Origin: Nocardia vermiculata NBRC 100427
GTDB lineage: Bacteria; Actinomycetota; Actinomycetes; Mycobacteriales; Mycobacteriaceae
DNA length: 64,000 nt
Direction of reading: 5' to 3'
Assembly (NCBI RefSeq): GCF_001613265.1
Contig: NZ_BDCA01000016.1
Coordinates: 1 to 64,000 of the forward strand
Positions 50,744 to 59,103 of the stretch are shown here, in pieces. Under the pieces are notes generated by a model. That model made no database searches. It had not been told where the DNA came from and saw only the letters and a list, made by a program, of their open reading frames with translations. Position 1 is the stretch's first letter. The number at the start of each line of letters is the position of its first letter. Both the position numbers and the translations under genes were made by a program.

Positions 50744-52060
50744 TCAGATCGCCGGATCCAGCGAATTGCCGGGCGCAATGGTCCCGCAGCTGGTCGGTGC
50801 GGGTGCCCCGGCGAAGCGGTCGTTGATCCAGAGCAGTGCCTCGGGCAGCCAGGCGATCGTCGACGGGACATGGCTGAGCATGTCGTACTGGCGGTACAGG
50901 ATCGACGGGTTTCCGGTGGCACAGTACTGGCGGGCCAGGGTGCGCACGTCGCCTGCGACCATGACGCCGTCACCGGGGCCGGCGACCGGGTTGCTGTTGT
51001 TGGTGCCTTCCAGTGCGCCGTTCGCGCCCTGGCCGATGAACATCGGGGTGGTCGGGGTCGGTGCCAGGCCCATGTCCACCTTGCGGACTGCTTCGACGAA
51101 CGGCGGCACGCTGTTCGGGTCGGCATATTCGGGTTTGACCATCTGTGCCCAGGTCAGGCCCGGATACTGGAACAGCACATTGGCGATGGACGCGTACTGC
51201 ATCTTGTTCGCGATCTCGGCGCCGAGCGGGCTCAGGTAGGGGGAGAAGTCGATGTCGTAGGAGCGGCCGATACCGATCACCGCCATGGCTGCGACACCTG
51301 CCCAGCCGACACTGCCGTCGATGTAGCGCAGGTTGCGGGCCGGGTTGACCAGCACGCCGCCCTCGGCCGCACCGACCAGCTGCCGGTCGACCTCGGGGGC
51401 GTAGGCGGGTGCCAGGGCGGCGGCCCAGTTGGTGGCGATCGCACCGCCGGAATAGCCCATCAGGGCGATGCGCGTCTGTTCGTCGAGCCCGACCGCGGCG
51501 GAATGTGTTGCGGCACGGATGGAATCGAGAGTGTTCATCCCGTACTCCGGACCCGCGGCGAAATCGGCGGACTGACCTTCGGTGTCGGCGATGATGATCG
51601 TGTAGCCCTGAGCGAGCAGCGGTGCTACCAGCTGGCCTTCGACATTGTTGACCGCGCCACCGAAGGACACGTCACCGGCCACCGACCGCGAGGGGCTGTC
51701 CTCCGGATTGAGCGAATCGTAAAACGATTGGTACGCGACGGCTTTCGTCGGATCGACGCCGGTCGGTGGCAGCAGCACCGAGGTGATGTTGATCGCCGGC
51801 CGCTGCTGCGCGTCGGTGGTGCGGTATTGCAGTTGCACCGCCGTGATCGGCAATGGGATGCCGGCCATGTGGTACGGCAGGGTGCGGGTCTGTAGGACGG
51901 TGCCGGGGGCGATCGACGACAGCGGTGCCGAACCCGCATATTCGTAGAACGGATCCGATGCGGCCTGTGCGCTCGGCGCGAGCCCGGTTGTCGACCCCAA
52001 CAGCAGCGACACCGCCGCAGCGGCGGTCGCGATCTGCAGGACGATTCGCCCTCGTTTCAC
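50744..52060 (-). CDS. secreted lipase (LIP family)
   Basis: This 438-residue protein has a Sec signal ending ...PSAQA at about residue 33 and no lipobox, so it should be released. It belongs to the LIP-type triacylglycerol lipases: DPFYEYAGSAPLSSIAPGTV start, VAYQSFYDSLNPEDSPSRS region, nucleophile in LMGYSGGAIATNW, and C-terminal GAPAPTSCGTIAPGN. Two Cys (one in CATGNPS, one in SCG) could form a disulfide. It probably hydrolyses lipids or long-chain esters outside the cell. Confidence 0.88.
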   Translation of the reverse strand: MKRGRIVLQIATAAAAVSLLLGSTTGLAPSAQAASDPFYEYAGSAPLSSIAPGTVLQTRTLPYHMAGIPLPITAVQLQYRTTDAQQRPAINITSVLLPPTGVDPTKAVAYQSFYDSLNPEDSPSRSVAGDVSFGGAVNNVEGQLVAPLLAQGYTIIIADTEGQSADFAAGPEYGMNTLDSIRAATHSAAVGLDEQTRIALMGYSGGAIATNWAAALAPAYAPEVDRQLVGAAEGGVLVNPARNLRYIDGSVGWAGVAAMAVIGIGRSYDIDFSPYLSPLGAEIANKMQYASIANVLFQYPGLTWAQMVKPEYADPNSVPPFVEAVRKVDMGLAPTPTTPMFIGQGANGALEGTNNSNPVAGPGDGVMVAGDVRTLARQYCATGNPSILYRQYDMLSHVPSTIAWLPEALLWINDRFAGAPAPTSCGTIAPGNSLDPAI

Positions 52061-52177
52061 GTGAGTCCCCTTCTACCCAAACCGGACACTAATCTCCGGT
52101 TACTGGCTAGTAGTGTGAACGCAATCACCCTGTCACGTCAACATGGCAGAGATCAAGGGCGTGTCGATGCGCCGGGC

Positions 52178-53557
52178 TCAGCGCAGGTGTCGCGGATTCG
52201 CGATGCGTAGGCGGGCGAGCACCGCGGTGGACATCGCCTGCCGCACTGCGGTATCGGTGTATTCGAGCGCACCGGTACGTAACCGCTCGGCCAGGTCTGC
52301 CTCCGACTCGCAGCCCAGTGCCCCCAGCAGCGAGCGCACCTCGTCGGTGGCGGCGGAACCGGCAGCCGTCTCCCGCCCGGCGATGCCCAGCAGATTCGCG
52401 CACACCCGCAACAGGTAACGCGCGCGTGCCTGTTCGGGACCCAATGCCGGACCGATATCGGTGGCAAGGGTTTCGGAAACGAGGGTGAGGATTTCGGTCG
52501 GGTCCGGACGGTCGTGCACGGTCGGCGTGGGCGATGGGGACGAGGAACCGGTACCCGACTCGTCCAGCAGGTCGAGCACGGCCAGTAGATCGTATTCCGA
52601 TTCGCAGACCCGGCGGCCGATGGCGGCGAGTTCGAGGGAACGCTCTTCACCGCTGAGGTACCGATTCGCCTGAAAACGGCTCAGTACCAGCCACTTCAAT
52701 GTCCCGAACGCCTCCCACCAGTGCAGCTCGGCCGCGCTCGGCCGGTAGCCGGTGGCACGTTCGTAGCCGTCGAGTAGTTGCTCGCGATCGCCCAGCCCGC
52801 CCACCGGCGCCGAAGCGCCGAAACGCCAGGCCCGCACACACAGCCAGCCCAGGTCTTCGATCGGATTACCGAGATGCGCGAGTTCCCAGTCGAGCACCGC
52901 CCGCATACCGTCCGGAGCGATGAGGAAATTACCGAGCCGGAAGTCACCGTGCACCAAGGCCGTCGGATGGGTTGTCGGTGGGTTCTCGCGCAGCCGGCGC
53001 AATCCGGCTTCGACGGCCGGGCGCGGGTCACGGAGGTCGCGATAGATCTGTTCGATGGTGTCCAGCGGGTCGTGGTCGTCGAGATCGCGCAGGGTATCGA
53101 GTGGAGTGCGGTGGATCAGTCCGGCGACATAACCGAGTTGCTCGGCCAACTGCGGACGCACCGCCTCGAATGCCGAATCCCGCTGCAACTTACGCGGAAT
53201 CGATTCACCGTCCACCAGTTCCATCAGCAGATACGGCGCATCGATTCCGGGTGCGGTGGCACCGTCGGCGAGGACAGCGGGCACCGGGACCCCGGATGCA
53301 CCCGCGGCTCGCAGACAGGCCGCTTCGGCGTGCATCCGGGCCGCATCGCCGTGTCCGGGCGGATCGCGGCGCAGCACGGCGCGGACGGCGGATCCATTGC
53401 GCGCCTCGACCGCGTAGACCTGCCGGCTGGCACCACCGGTGAACTGCCGCAACCTGATATCGGTGATCGCGGTGCCGAAGATATCGTTCAGCAGTGAGCG
53501 CACCCCGTCGGCGAGCGTAACTCCGTCGGCTGCTGCCGAATCCGGTGTTACAGCCAC
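52178..53557 (-). CDS. ACAD10/11-like APH-fold kinase (phosphotransferase family)
   Basis: This 459-residue protein has an APH-type kinase domain (residues 15-330): FTGGASRQVYAVEA glycine loop region, VRAVLRRDPPGHG, the catalytic loop ALVHGDFRLGNFL, and AVLDWELAHLGNPIEDLGWL. A helical C-terminal extension follows (about 375-459). This is the subfamily related to the kinase domain of ACAD10/ACAD11, which phosphorylates 4-hydroxyacyl-CoA. It overlaps a 28-codon frame that in turn overlaps the HMG-CoA-lyase-like gene, so it belongs to that operon. Start GTG 53557 is the only one compatible with the overlap. Confidence 0.82.
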   Translation of the reverse strand: MAVTPDSAAADGVTLADGVRSLLNDIFGTAITDIRLRQFTGGASRQVYAVEARNGSAVRAVLRRDPPGHGDAARMHAEAACLRAAGASGVPVPAVLADGATAPGIDAPYLLMELVDGESIPRKLQRDSAFEAVRPQLAEQLGYVAGLIHRTPLDTLRDLDDHDPLDTIEQIYRDLRDPRPAVEAGLRRLRENPPTTHPTALVHGDFRLGNFLIAPDGMRAVLDWELAHLGNPIEDLGWLCVRAWRFGASAPVGGLGDREQLLDGYERATGYRPSAAELHWWEAFGTLKWLVLSRFQANRYLSGEERSLELAAIGRRVCESEYDLLAVLDLLDESGTGSSSPSPTPTVHDRPDPTEILTLVSETLATDIGPALGPEQARARYLLRVCANLLGIAGRETAAGSAATDEVRSLLGALGCESEADLAERLRTGALEYTDTAVRQAMSTAVLARLRIANPRHLR

Positions 53558-53634
53558 GGCGCCGCCTCGGGGGAGCGGAGCAACCGGCGTGCGGTCGGCA
53601 TGCGGTGCACCTCGTCCGGCTGGTGGACCGACAT
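53548..53634 (-). CDS. 28-residue small frame bridging two operon genes
   Basis: The ATG is shared with the stop of the HMG-CoA-lyase-like gene (TGATG), and its TAA lies just inside the kinase gene, whose GTG (53557) it overlaps. The frame encodes MSVHQPDEVHRMPTARRLLR and eight more residues, basic and without a hydrophobic core. It may serve translational coupling between the two enzymes or be the scrap of a deleted gene. No family is recognised. Confidence 0.35.
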   Translation of the reverse strand: MSVHQPDEVHRMPTARRLLRSPEAAPWL

Positions 53635-54548
53635 CAGCGGTTGTCTCCCTCGTTCGATGGCCGCAGACGACCGCCCGCGGCGAGCAGGTTGCTGGCGGCA
53701 GGCTTGCCGACGAGCCGCGACACCAGCCGTGCGGCGTCGAGCGTTCGGTCGATATCGATGCCGGTGTCGATGCCACCGTCGGAGAACATGTAGACCAGTT
53801 CCTCGGTCGCGATATTGCCGCTCGCACCGGGGGCGAACGGGCAGCCGCCGAGACCGCCTGCCGCGGAATCGAAGCGGCGAACACCGTGTTCGTAGGCGGT
53901 CCAGGCGTTGGCGAGACCTTGGCCGCGGGTGTTGTGCAGATGAATGCCGAGTTCTGTGGCGGGCGCCACCGCCCGCACCCGGTCGATCACTTCCGCGGTC
54001 CGCATCGGTGACGCGGTGCCGACGGTATCGGCGATGGCCAGCGAATCCGCACCGGACGCCATCGCCTGCGCCGCGATCTCGGCCACCCGTTGCGGCGGGG
54101 TGCGACCGTCGAACGGGCAGTCGAAGGCGATCGCGATGATCACCTCCAGCGTGCCACCGGCGGCATGCACCTGCTCGGCGATGGGGGCGATGAGCGCGAC
54201 CGAGGCGGCGCTGTCACGGCCCACATTCGCGATGCTGTGCCCGTCGGAGGCCGAGACGACATATTCCAGGCGGCGCACGCCGGCGCGCAATGCCCGGCCG
54301 ACCCCGCCGCGGCCGGCCACCAGTGCGGAGAATTCGACACCCGGCCATCGGTCGAGTTGTGCGGCAACGGCTTCGGCATCGGCCAGCGCCGGGACGGCGC
54401 GGGGGGACACGAACGAGGTGACCTCGATTCGGCCGACTCCCGTCGCGACCAGTGCGTCGATGAATTCGAGTTTCGCCTCGGTCGGGATCGGGTCCTCGAT
54501 CTGCAGACCGTCGCGCGGGCCGACCTCGCGAATCTCGACCGCGCTCAT
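53634..54548 (-). CDS. hydroxymethylglutaryl-CoA lyase-like enzyme (DRE-TIM metallolyase)
   Basis: This 304-residue enzyme has the HMG-CoA lyase signatures: VGPRDGLQIEDPIPTEAK with the catalytic Arg and Asp, VTSFVSPRAVPALADAE, the metal ligands in GIHLHNTRGQGLAN, and the Cys loop GGLGGCPFAPGASGN. It cleaves a 3-hydroxy-3-methylacyl-CoA into acetyl-CoA and a ketoacid, or a related branched substrate. Its ATG overlaps the stop of the CoA-transferase (ATGA), so the two are co-translated. The pairing suggests the CoA-transferase activates the acid that this lyase splits. Confidence 0.92.
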   Translation of the reverse strand: MSAVEIREVGPRDGLQIEDPIPTEAKLEFIDALVATGVGRIEVTSFVSPRAVPALADAEAVAAQLDRWPGVEFSALVAGRGGVGRALRAGVRRLEYVVSASDGHSIANVGRDSAASVALIAPIAEQVHAAGGTLEVIIAIAFDCPFDGRTPPQRVAEIAAQAMASGADSLAIADTVGTASPMRTAEVIDRVRAVAPATELGIHLHNTRGQGLANAWTAYEHGVRRFDSAAGGLGGCPFAPGASGNIATEELVYMFSDGGIDTGIDIDRTLDAARLVSRLVGKPAASNLLAAGGRLRPSNEGDNR

Positions 54549-55816
54549 GCGATGGTCCCTGCGTCGCGCAGGCCGGCCAGCCGGTCCGAGTCGTAACCGA
54601 GCAGGTCACCGAGGACCTCGTCGGTGTGGGCGCCCGGCCTGCTTGCCCCGCCCCAGCGCACACCGCCGGCGGTGTCGCTCAGCCGGGGCACTACGCCAAC
54701 ACCCTTGACCGGGATCGGATCCGCCGGATGCTCGCCCGCGGCGGGCGCGACGTGGTCGACGAAGATGCCGCGCGCGTTGAACTGCGGATCCTCCATCACT
54801 TCCGCGACGGTGTTCACCGGCCCGGCGACCACACCGTGCTCGTTGAGTAGTCCGATCAGATCGGTGGCGGTGAACTGCTGCGCCCACGCCGCGATCATCT
54901 CGTCGAGTTCGTCCTGCCGTTCACCACGGGCCACATGGGTGGCGTAGCGCGGATCGTCGGCGAGTTCGGGACTGTCCATGGCCGTCATGAGCCGCCGGAA
55001 CACCGTGTCCTGATTGGCGGCGATGATCACCCACAGCCCGTCCTTGGCCAGGTAGAGGTTCGACGGCGCGATGCGGTCCAGGCGGGTGCCCGAGGGCTGC
55101 CGCACATGTCCGGTCTTGTGATAGTCGGGGATCGTGGATTCCTGCACCGCGAGCGAGGCTTCGGTGAGCGCCGCATCCACGATCTGACCGCGTCCGGTGC
55201 GTTCGCGGACCAGCAGCGCGGCGAGGACCCCCTGGAAGGCGAACAGACCGGCCAGGCTGTCGCCGAGGGACAGGGCCATACGCGGCGGTGCCTGCCCGGG
55301 AAAGCCGTTCAGATGCCGCAGGCCGCTGATGCCCTCGGCGACCGAAGCGTATCCGGCGCGCGAGGCGTACGGGCCGGTCTGCCCGTAGCCGGAGACGCGG
55401 GCCAGCACCAGGCCCGGATTGTGTTGGGTGAGAACGTCGTAGCCGAGCCCCCAGCGTTCCAAGGTGCCGGGACGGAAGCTCTCCACCACCACATCGGCGG
55501 TGCGTACCAGGTCGAGGAATACCGCCCGCCCCTCGGGGACACGTAGATCGAGGCTCACACATCGTTTGTTGCGGGCGTGCACGGTCCAGAAATACTGCTG
55601 ACCGCCCGACGCCTGTCCCCATTCCCGCAGCGGATCGGGGCGGTCCGGTGCCTCGATCTTGACCACGTCGGCGCCCATATCGCCGAGCAGCCGGCCGCAG
55701 TACGGTCCGGCGATCAGGGTGCCGAGCTCCAGGACGCGGTACCCGTCCAGCGCCCCGGCGGGCGTCTCCGCTGCGCTGTCGTCGCTGTGCGCTGCTGTCT
55801 CGTTGTCGTTCGCCAT
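54545..55816 (-). CDS. class III CoA-transferase (CaiB/BaiF family)
   Basis: This 423-residue enzyme has the family opening LDGYRVLELGTLIAGPYCGR then LLGDMGADVVKIE, the segment RSFRP-like VVESFRPGTLERWGLGYD, and the block around the catalytic Asp (MALSLGDSLAGLFAF). C-terminal VVAGPVNTVAEVMEDPQFNA is typical. It moves CoA between a donor such as succinyl-CoA and an organic acid. ATG 55816 follows GGAGGAG; a frame to 55885 is longer. It is the first gene of the lyase/kinase operon, with a TetR gene 85 bases upstream on the same strand. Confidence 0.9.
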   Translation of the reverse strand: MANDNETAAHSDDSAAETPAGALDGYRVLELGTLIAGPYCGRLLGDMGADVVKIEAPDRPDPLREWGQASGGQQYFWTVHARNKRCVSLDLRVPEGRAVFLDLVRTADVVVESFRPGTLERWGLGYDVLTQHNPGLVLARVSGYGQTGPYASRAGYASVAEGISGLRHLNGFPGQAPPRMALSLGDSLAGLFAFQGVLAALLVRERTGRGQIVDAALTEASLAVQESTIPDYHKTGHVRQPSGTRLDRIAPSNLYLAKDGLWVIIAANQDTVFRRLMTAMDSPELADDPRYATHVARGERQDELDEMIAAWAQQFTATDLIGLLNEHGVVAGPVNTVAEVMEDPQFNARGIFVDHVAPAAGEHPADPIPVKGVGVVPRLSDTAGGVRWGGASRPGAHTDEVLGDLLGYDSDRLAGLRDAGTIA

Positions 55817-55900
55817 CGCCTCGCTCCTCCACCTCGACGCCGCGCGCTCGCCCACTGCATTCCGCGCGGTCGCATCCGTACTCATATTGTCTGCTTCGGG

Positions 55901-56536
55901 TCAGGTGTCGTCCGGATCGAGGCCGAGCGCGCTGACCGACATCTGGTCGAGAGTGTTCAGCAGGGCGTTTTCGTCGGCATCCTCACCCTGGATCAGCCAC
56001 AGGTACAGCGTGTGCTCGACCATCGCGGACATGGCCCGCGCGGCCAGCTCCGGATCCAGGGTGGCGCGGACCAGCCCCTCGCGCTGCCAGCGCGCGATCG
56101 ACCGAGAGGTGCGTTCGATGAGTATGCGCCGATGCTCGTGCCGCAACTGCCGGAAGTTCTCGTTGAAGGTGGCGACCTGTTCGACGATCGCCATCATTCG
56201 CGCATTGCGCCGGTAGGCCGCGTAATAGGACCGGTTGGCCGCGATCAGCCGGGCAGTGGGTGACGATCCCGTGGGAGTGGGCTCCCGGCGGTGCATATCC
56301 TCGAACAGCCGGGTGCTCAGTTCGCCGAATACGTGTTCCTTGGATTCGAAATAGCGGTAGAAGGTGCCGTAGGAGACCTTGGCTTCCTCGCTGATCTGTT
56401 CCACCCGGGCGTCCGGGAATCCGACGGTCTCGAACACCTGCCGGGCCGCATCCAGCAATGCATCTCGGGTGCGGCGGCCGCGCGGTGTGAGTGCGTCGAC
56501 CGGAGCGGGTGCGCTATTGACAGACGACTTCGGCAC
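55901..56536 (-). CDS. TetR-family regulator of the CoA-transferase/VOC region
   Basis: This 211-residue protein has the helix-turn-helix at residues 20-70 (RDALLDAARQVFETVGFPDA, ISEEAKVSYGTFYRYFESKE) and the C-terminal domain of the TetR group common near acyl-CoA catabolism genes (NRSYYAAYRRNARMMAIVEQ). It is divergent from the VOC gene and leads towards the CoA-transferase operon on its own strand. A palindrome at 56558-56576 lies 22 bases upstream of its start. Confidence 0.88.
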   Translation of the reverse strand: MPKSSVNSAPAPVDALTPRGRRTRDALLDAARQVFETVGFPDARVEQISEEAKVSYGTFYRYFESKEHVFGELSTRLFEDMHRREPTPTGSSPTARLIAANRSYYAAYRRNARMMAIVEQVATFNENFRQLRHEHRRILIERTSRSIARWQREGLVRATLDPELAARAMSAMVEHTLYLWLIQGEDADENALLNTLDQMSVSALGLDPDDT

Positions 56537-56557
56537 GGCTCAGACTATTCCCGAACA

Positions 56558-56576
56558 TGACATGACTGTCAAGTCA
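56558..56576. promoter_or_regulatory. probable TetR operator TGACATGACTGTCAAGTCA
   Basis: The 19-bp element is palindromic at all but the centre and one mirrored pair (positions 5/15). It lies in the divergent region between the TetR gene and the VOC gene, and AGTTCACTGGTATAA follows downstream as an AT-richer promoter stretch. Confidence 0.65.
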
Positions 56577-56658
56577 AGTTCACTGGTATAACCCCAGCTC
56601 ACGGCACTGGTGTGGTCCGTCGCGGCGGGCGAATCGGCACCACGGCGGAAGGACGGCA

Positions 56659-57225
56659 ATGGGCACCGCAAATCCGAAGTACGAACTACGTGGCATCAAC
56701 CATCTCGCTCTGGTGTGTTCCGATATGCGCCGGACGATCGAGTTCTATTCCGGCACCCTCGGTATGCCGTTGGTCAAAACCATCGAATTGCCGCGCGACC
56801 TCGGCCAGCATTTCTTCTTCGACTGCGGCGGCGGTAACACCATCGCCTTCTTCTGGCTCGCCGACGCGCCCGATGCCACACCCGGTCTGGCCGCACCGAA
56901 GGGACTTCCGGACGAAGGGGAGTTGCTCAGCGGCGTGGGCTCGATGAATCACGTGGCCTTCTCGGTACCGCCGGAGTTGTTCGACGACTATTACGAACGC
57001 GTCCGGGCCGACGGAATCAAGGTCAGCGGAATTCTCAATCACGACGACAGTCGGCCGGGAGTATCGCGGGACGTGCATCCCGGAACCTTCGTGCGGTCGT
57101 TCTACTTCCAGGACCCCGACGGCATCCTGCTCGAATTCGCCTGCTGGACCCGGACCTTCACCGATGCCGACGTATCCCACCAGCCGAAGACCGCCGCCGA
57201 TCGCCACGCCGCCGCCGAACTGTGA
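56659..57225 (+). CDS. VOC family dioxygenase/glyoxalase-like protein
   Basis: This 188-residue protein contains two VOC modules in one fold: LRGINHLALVCSDMRRTIEF, with the first metal-site His in the NHLAL segment, and GSMNHVAFSVPPELFDDYYE with a second His, ending in SFYFQDPDGILLEFACW with a Glu ligand. This is the pattern of extradiol-dioxygenase-like and glyoxalase members. It is followed after 48 bases by a carboxymuconolactone decarboxylase-like gene, so the two may act on the same ring-derived compound. Confidence 0.87.
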   Translation: MGTANPKYELRGINHLALVCSDMRRTIEFYSGTLGMPLVKTIELPRDLGQHFFFDCGGGNTIAFFWLADAPDATPGLAAPKGLPDEGELLSGVGSMNHVAFSVPPELFDDYYERVRADGIKVSGILNHDDSRPGVSRDVHPGTFVRSFYFQDPDGILLEFACWTRTFTDADVSHQPKTAADRHAAAEL

Positions 57226-57273
57226 GCCGCGCCCGAATCGTCACACCTACCGCCCGATCCGAGAGGATGCCGC

Positions 57274-57912
57274 ATGCCCCGTCTCCGTCAAGTTCCGCGC
57301 GCCGAAGTCACCGACGAGCGGATCCTGTTCTTCTACGACCGACTGTTCGGACCCGACAAGGATCCAGCGGTCGAACCCGGCACCATCCATGCCACACCGG
57401 GCGACTGGTGGACGGTCTTCGCGCAGTCACCCGAAGTGTTCCGGCACGCGGTCCGGGGCTTCGGGGTCTATCGCAATTCGCGCCTCGATCCACTGCTGCG
57501 CGAATTGGGCCAGTGCCGAGCGGGTTACGCGCGCGGCAGTCAATTCGTCTTCTCGCAGCACTGTAAGCAGATGCGCTCGCTGGGCGCGTCCGAAGAGAAG
57601 ATCGCAGCCATTCCGTCCTGGCAGCTCGCTGACTGTTTCTCGGACCTGGAGCGCGCCCTGCTCGCCTACACCGACTGCCTGGTCCACGACGGCGGCCGGG
57701 TACCCGATGCGGTGTTCGCGGTATTGCGCGAGCATCTCAGCGATCCGGAGATCCTGGAATTCACCTACATCACCGCGCTCTACGACATGCACGCCACCAT
57801 GAGTCGCGCGCTGCGCCTGGAATTCGACGACCGGCCCGAACCGGTCGAGGAGGTGCGCATCCCGGAAGGGGGGGAGGTCGCGGATCTGTCCGCCGACCTG
57901 TCGGGCGAGTAG
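57274..57912 (+). CDS. carboxymuconolactone decarboxylase/AhpD-like protein
   Basis: This 212-residue helical protein has the CMD core at about residues 55-125: FRHAVRGFGVYRNSRLDPLL, RELGQCRAGYARGSQFVFSQ and HCKQMRSLGASEEKIAAI. The AhpD Cys pair is replaced by one Cys before GYARGSQ and one in HCKQM, so peroxidase activity may be absent or different. Relatives close to this size occur beside acyl-CoA and aromatic catabolism genes. It is the second gene of the VOC operon and ends before a strong terminator. Confidence 0.82.
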   Translation: MPRLRQVPRAEVTDERILFFYDRLFGPDKDPAVEPGTIHATPGDWWTVFAQSPEVFRHAVRGFGVYRNSRLDPLLRELGQCRAGYARGSQFVFSQHCKQMRSLGASEEKIAAIPSWQLADCFSDLERALLAYTDCLVHDGGRVPDAVFAVLREHLSDPEILEFTYITALYDMHATMSRALRLEFDDRPEPVEEVRIPEGGEVADLSADLSGE

Positions 57913-57949
57913 CACCGGGTTCGCCCCGGTAATCCGGCCGAACGGAAGA

Positions 57950-57979
57950 GGCCGCCGCGTCCGTGAGGACGCGGCGGCC
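57950..57979. terminator. strong bidirectional hairpin
   Basis: GGCCGCCGCGTCC (57950-57962) and GGACGCGGCGGCC (57967-57979) form a perfect 13-bp stem with a GTGA loop. It lies between the stop codons of the convergent CMD-like gene and ipdC, and would separate the two catabolic blocks. Confidence 0.85.
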
Positions 57980-58002
57980 TGCTGTTCGGTACGGCTTCCG
58001 GA

Positions 58003-59103
58003 CTATGCGGAGCTGTCCGAGGTGCCCGCGGCCGAATCGACCGTCTGCAGTGCGGCCAGCGCGTCGATGCGCTCCACCGCCTCCGCGACGATGCGGTCGA
58101 GCAGTTCGGCAACGGTGGGCAGATCGTCGATGATGCCCGCCACCTGCCCGGAGGCGAGCACACCCGCGTGGGTATTACCCTCCACCAGACCGGCTTTCAG
58201 CAGCATCGGGGTGTTCGCGGCCATGATCACCTGCGACCAGGTGAGGTCCTTCTGCTTGCGCATGCCGATGCCGTCTTTGATCATGGTCGACCACTTCATC
58301 CCGGTCATACCCTTGAACTTGACGGCGTTGGACACCGCGGCTACCAGACCCCGGTAGCTGCCCGAATGTTCGAGCTTGTCGACCAGTTCGGTGTTGAGCA
58401 CCCGGTGCGGCATACCGTCGACCTTGCGGGAGACCACGGTGTCCTGCAGGCCCCGCGAAAGGTACTGCTGCTTCACCGAATCCGGCACGCTGGAGTCCTG
58501 GGTGAGCAGGAATCGGGTACCCATCGCGACACCGGCCGCACCGTAGGACAGCGCGGCGGCCAGGCCGCGGCCGTCGAAGAATCCACCACCGGCGACCACG
58601 GGAATATCGACTGCGTCGAGCACCGAGGGCAGCAGCAGAGTGGTCGCGACCGCGCCGGTATGCCCACCGCCCTCGCCGCCCTGCACGATCACCGCGTCGG
58701 CGCCCCACGAGGCAACCTTGACCGCGTGCTTGGCCGCGCCGATGGACGGCACGACCACCACGCCGTTGTCCTTGAGCCGGGAGATGAGCTCCTTCTTGGG
58801 CGCCAGTGCGAACGACGCCACCTTCACGCCCTCCCGGATCATCAACTCGATCCGGTCCGGAGCGTCCGACCCGTCGGCGCGGATGTTCACGCCGAAGGGC
58901 TTGTCGGTCTTGGCTTTCGTCTTCGCGACGGCGACCTCGAGCTCCTCGAGCGTCATCGTGGCCGACGCCAGAATGCCCAGGCCACCCGCGTTGGCGGTCG
59001 CCGCGACGAGACCGGGGCCGGCAACCCAGCCCATCCCGGTCTGCACGATCGGATGCTCGATGCCGACCAGTTCGGTCAGCGGAGTCCGCAGGCGCGTGGT
59101 CAC
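58003..59103 (-). CDS. ipdC: IpdC, flavin-dependent steroid C/D-ring oxidoreductase (nitronate monooxygenase-like)
   Basis: This 366-residue FMN protein belongs to the 2-nitropropane dioxygenase/nitronate monooxygenase family: VQTGMGWVAGPGLVAATANA, GADAVIVQGGEGGGHTG and VVAGGGFFDGRGLAAALSYG. Gene context fixes the subfamily: it follows ipdA and ipdB as Rv3553 does in M. tuberculosis. There IpdC acts on the last two steroid rings, preparing the HIEC-CoA substrate for ring opening. Its GTG overlaps the ipdB stop. The exact reaction is taken from the M. tuberculosis work, not read here. Confidence 0.9.
   Translation of the reverse strand: MTTRLRTPLTELVGIEHPIVQTGMGWVAGPGLVAATANAGGLGILASATMTLEELEVAVAKTKAKTDKPFGVNIRADGSDAPDRIELMIREGVKVASFALAPKKELISRLKDNGVVVVPSIGAAKHAVKVASWGADAVIVQGGEGGGHTGAVATTLLLPSVLDAVDIPVVAGGGFFDGRGLAAALSYGAAGVAMGTRFLLTQDSSVPDSVKQQYLSRGLQDTVVSRKVDGMPHRVLNTELVDKLEHSGSYRGLVAAVSNAVKFKGMTGMKWSTMIKDGIGMRKQKDLTWSQVIMAANTPMLLKAGLVEGNTHAGVLASGQVAGIIDDLPTVAELLDRIVAEAVERIDALAALQTVDSAAGTSDSSA

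Noticed and set aside
50564..51895. Plus-strand frame of 443 codons opposite the secreted lipase.
   Set aside because: The lipase on the other strand has a signal peptide and a GYSGG elbow, and the frame reads as its shadow.
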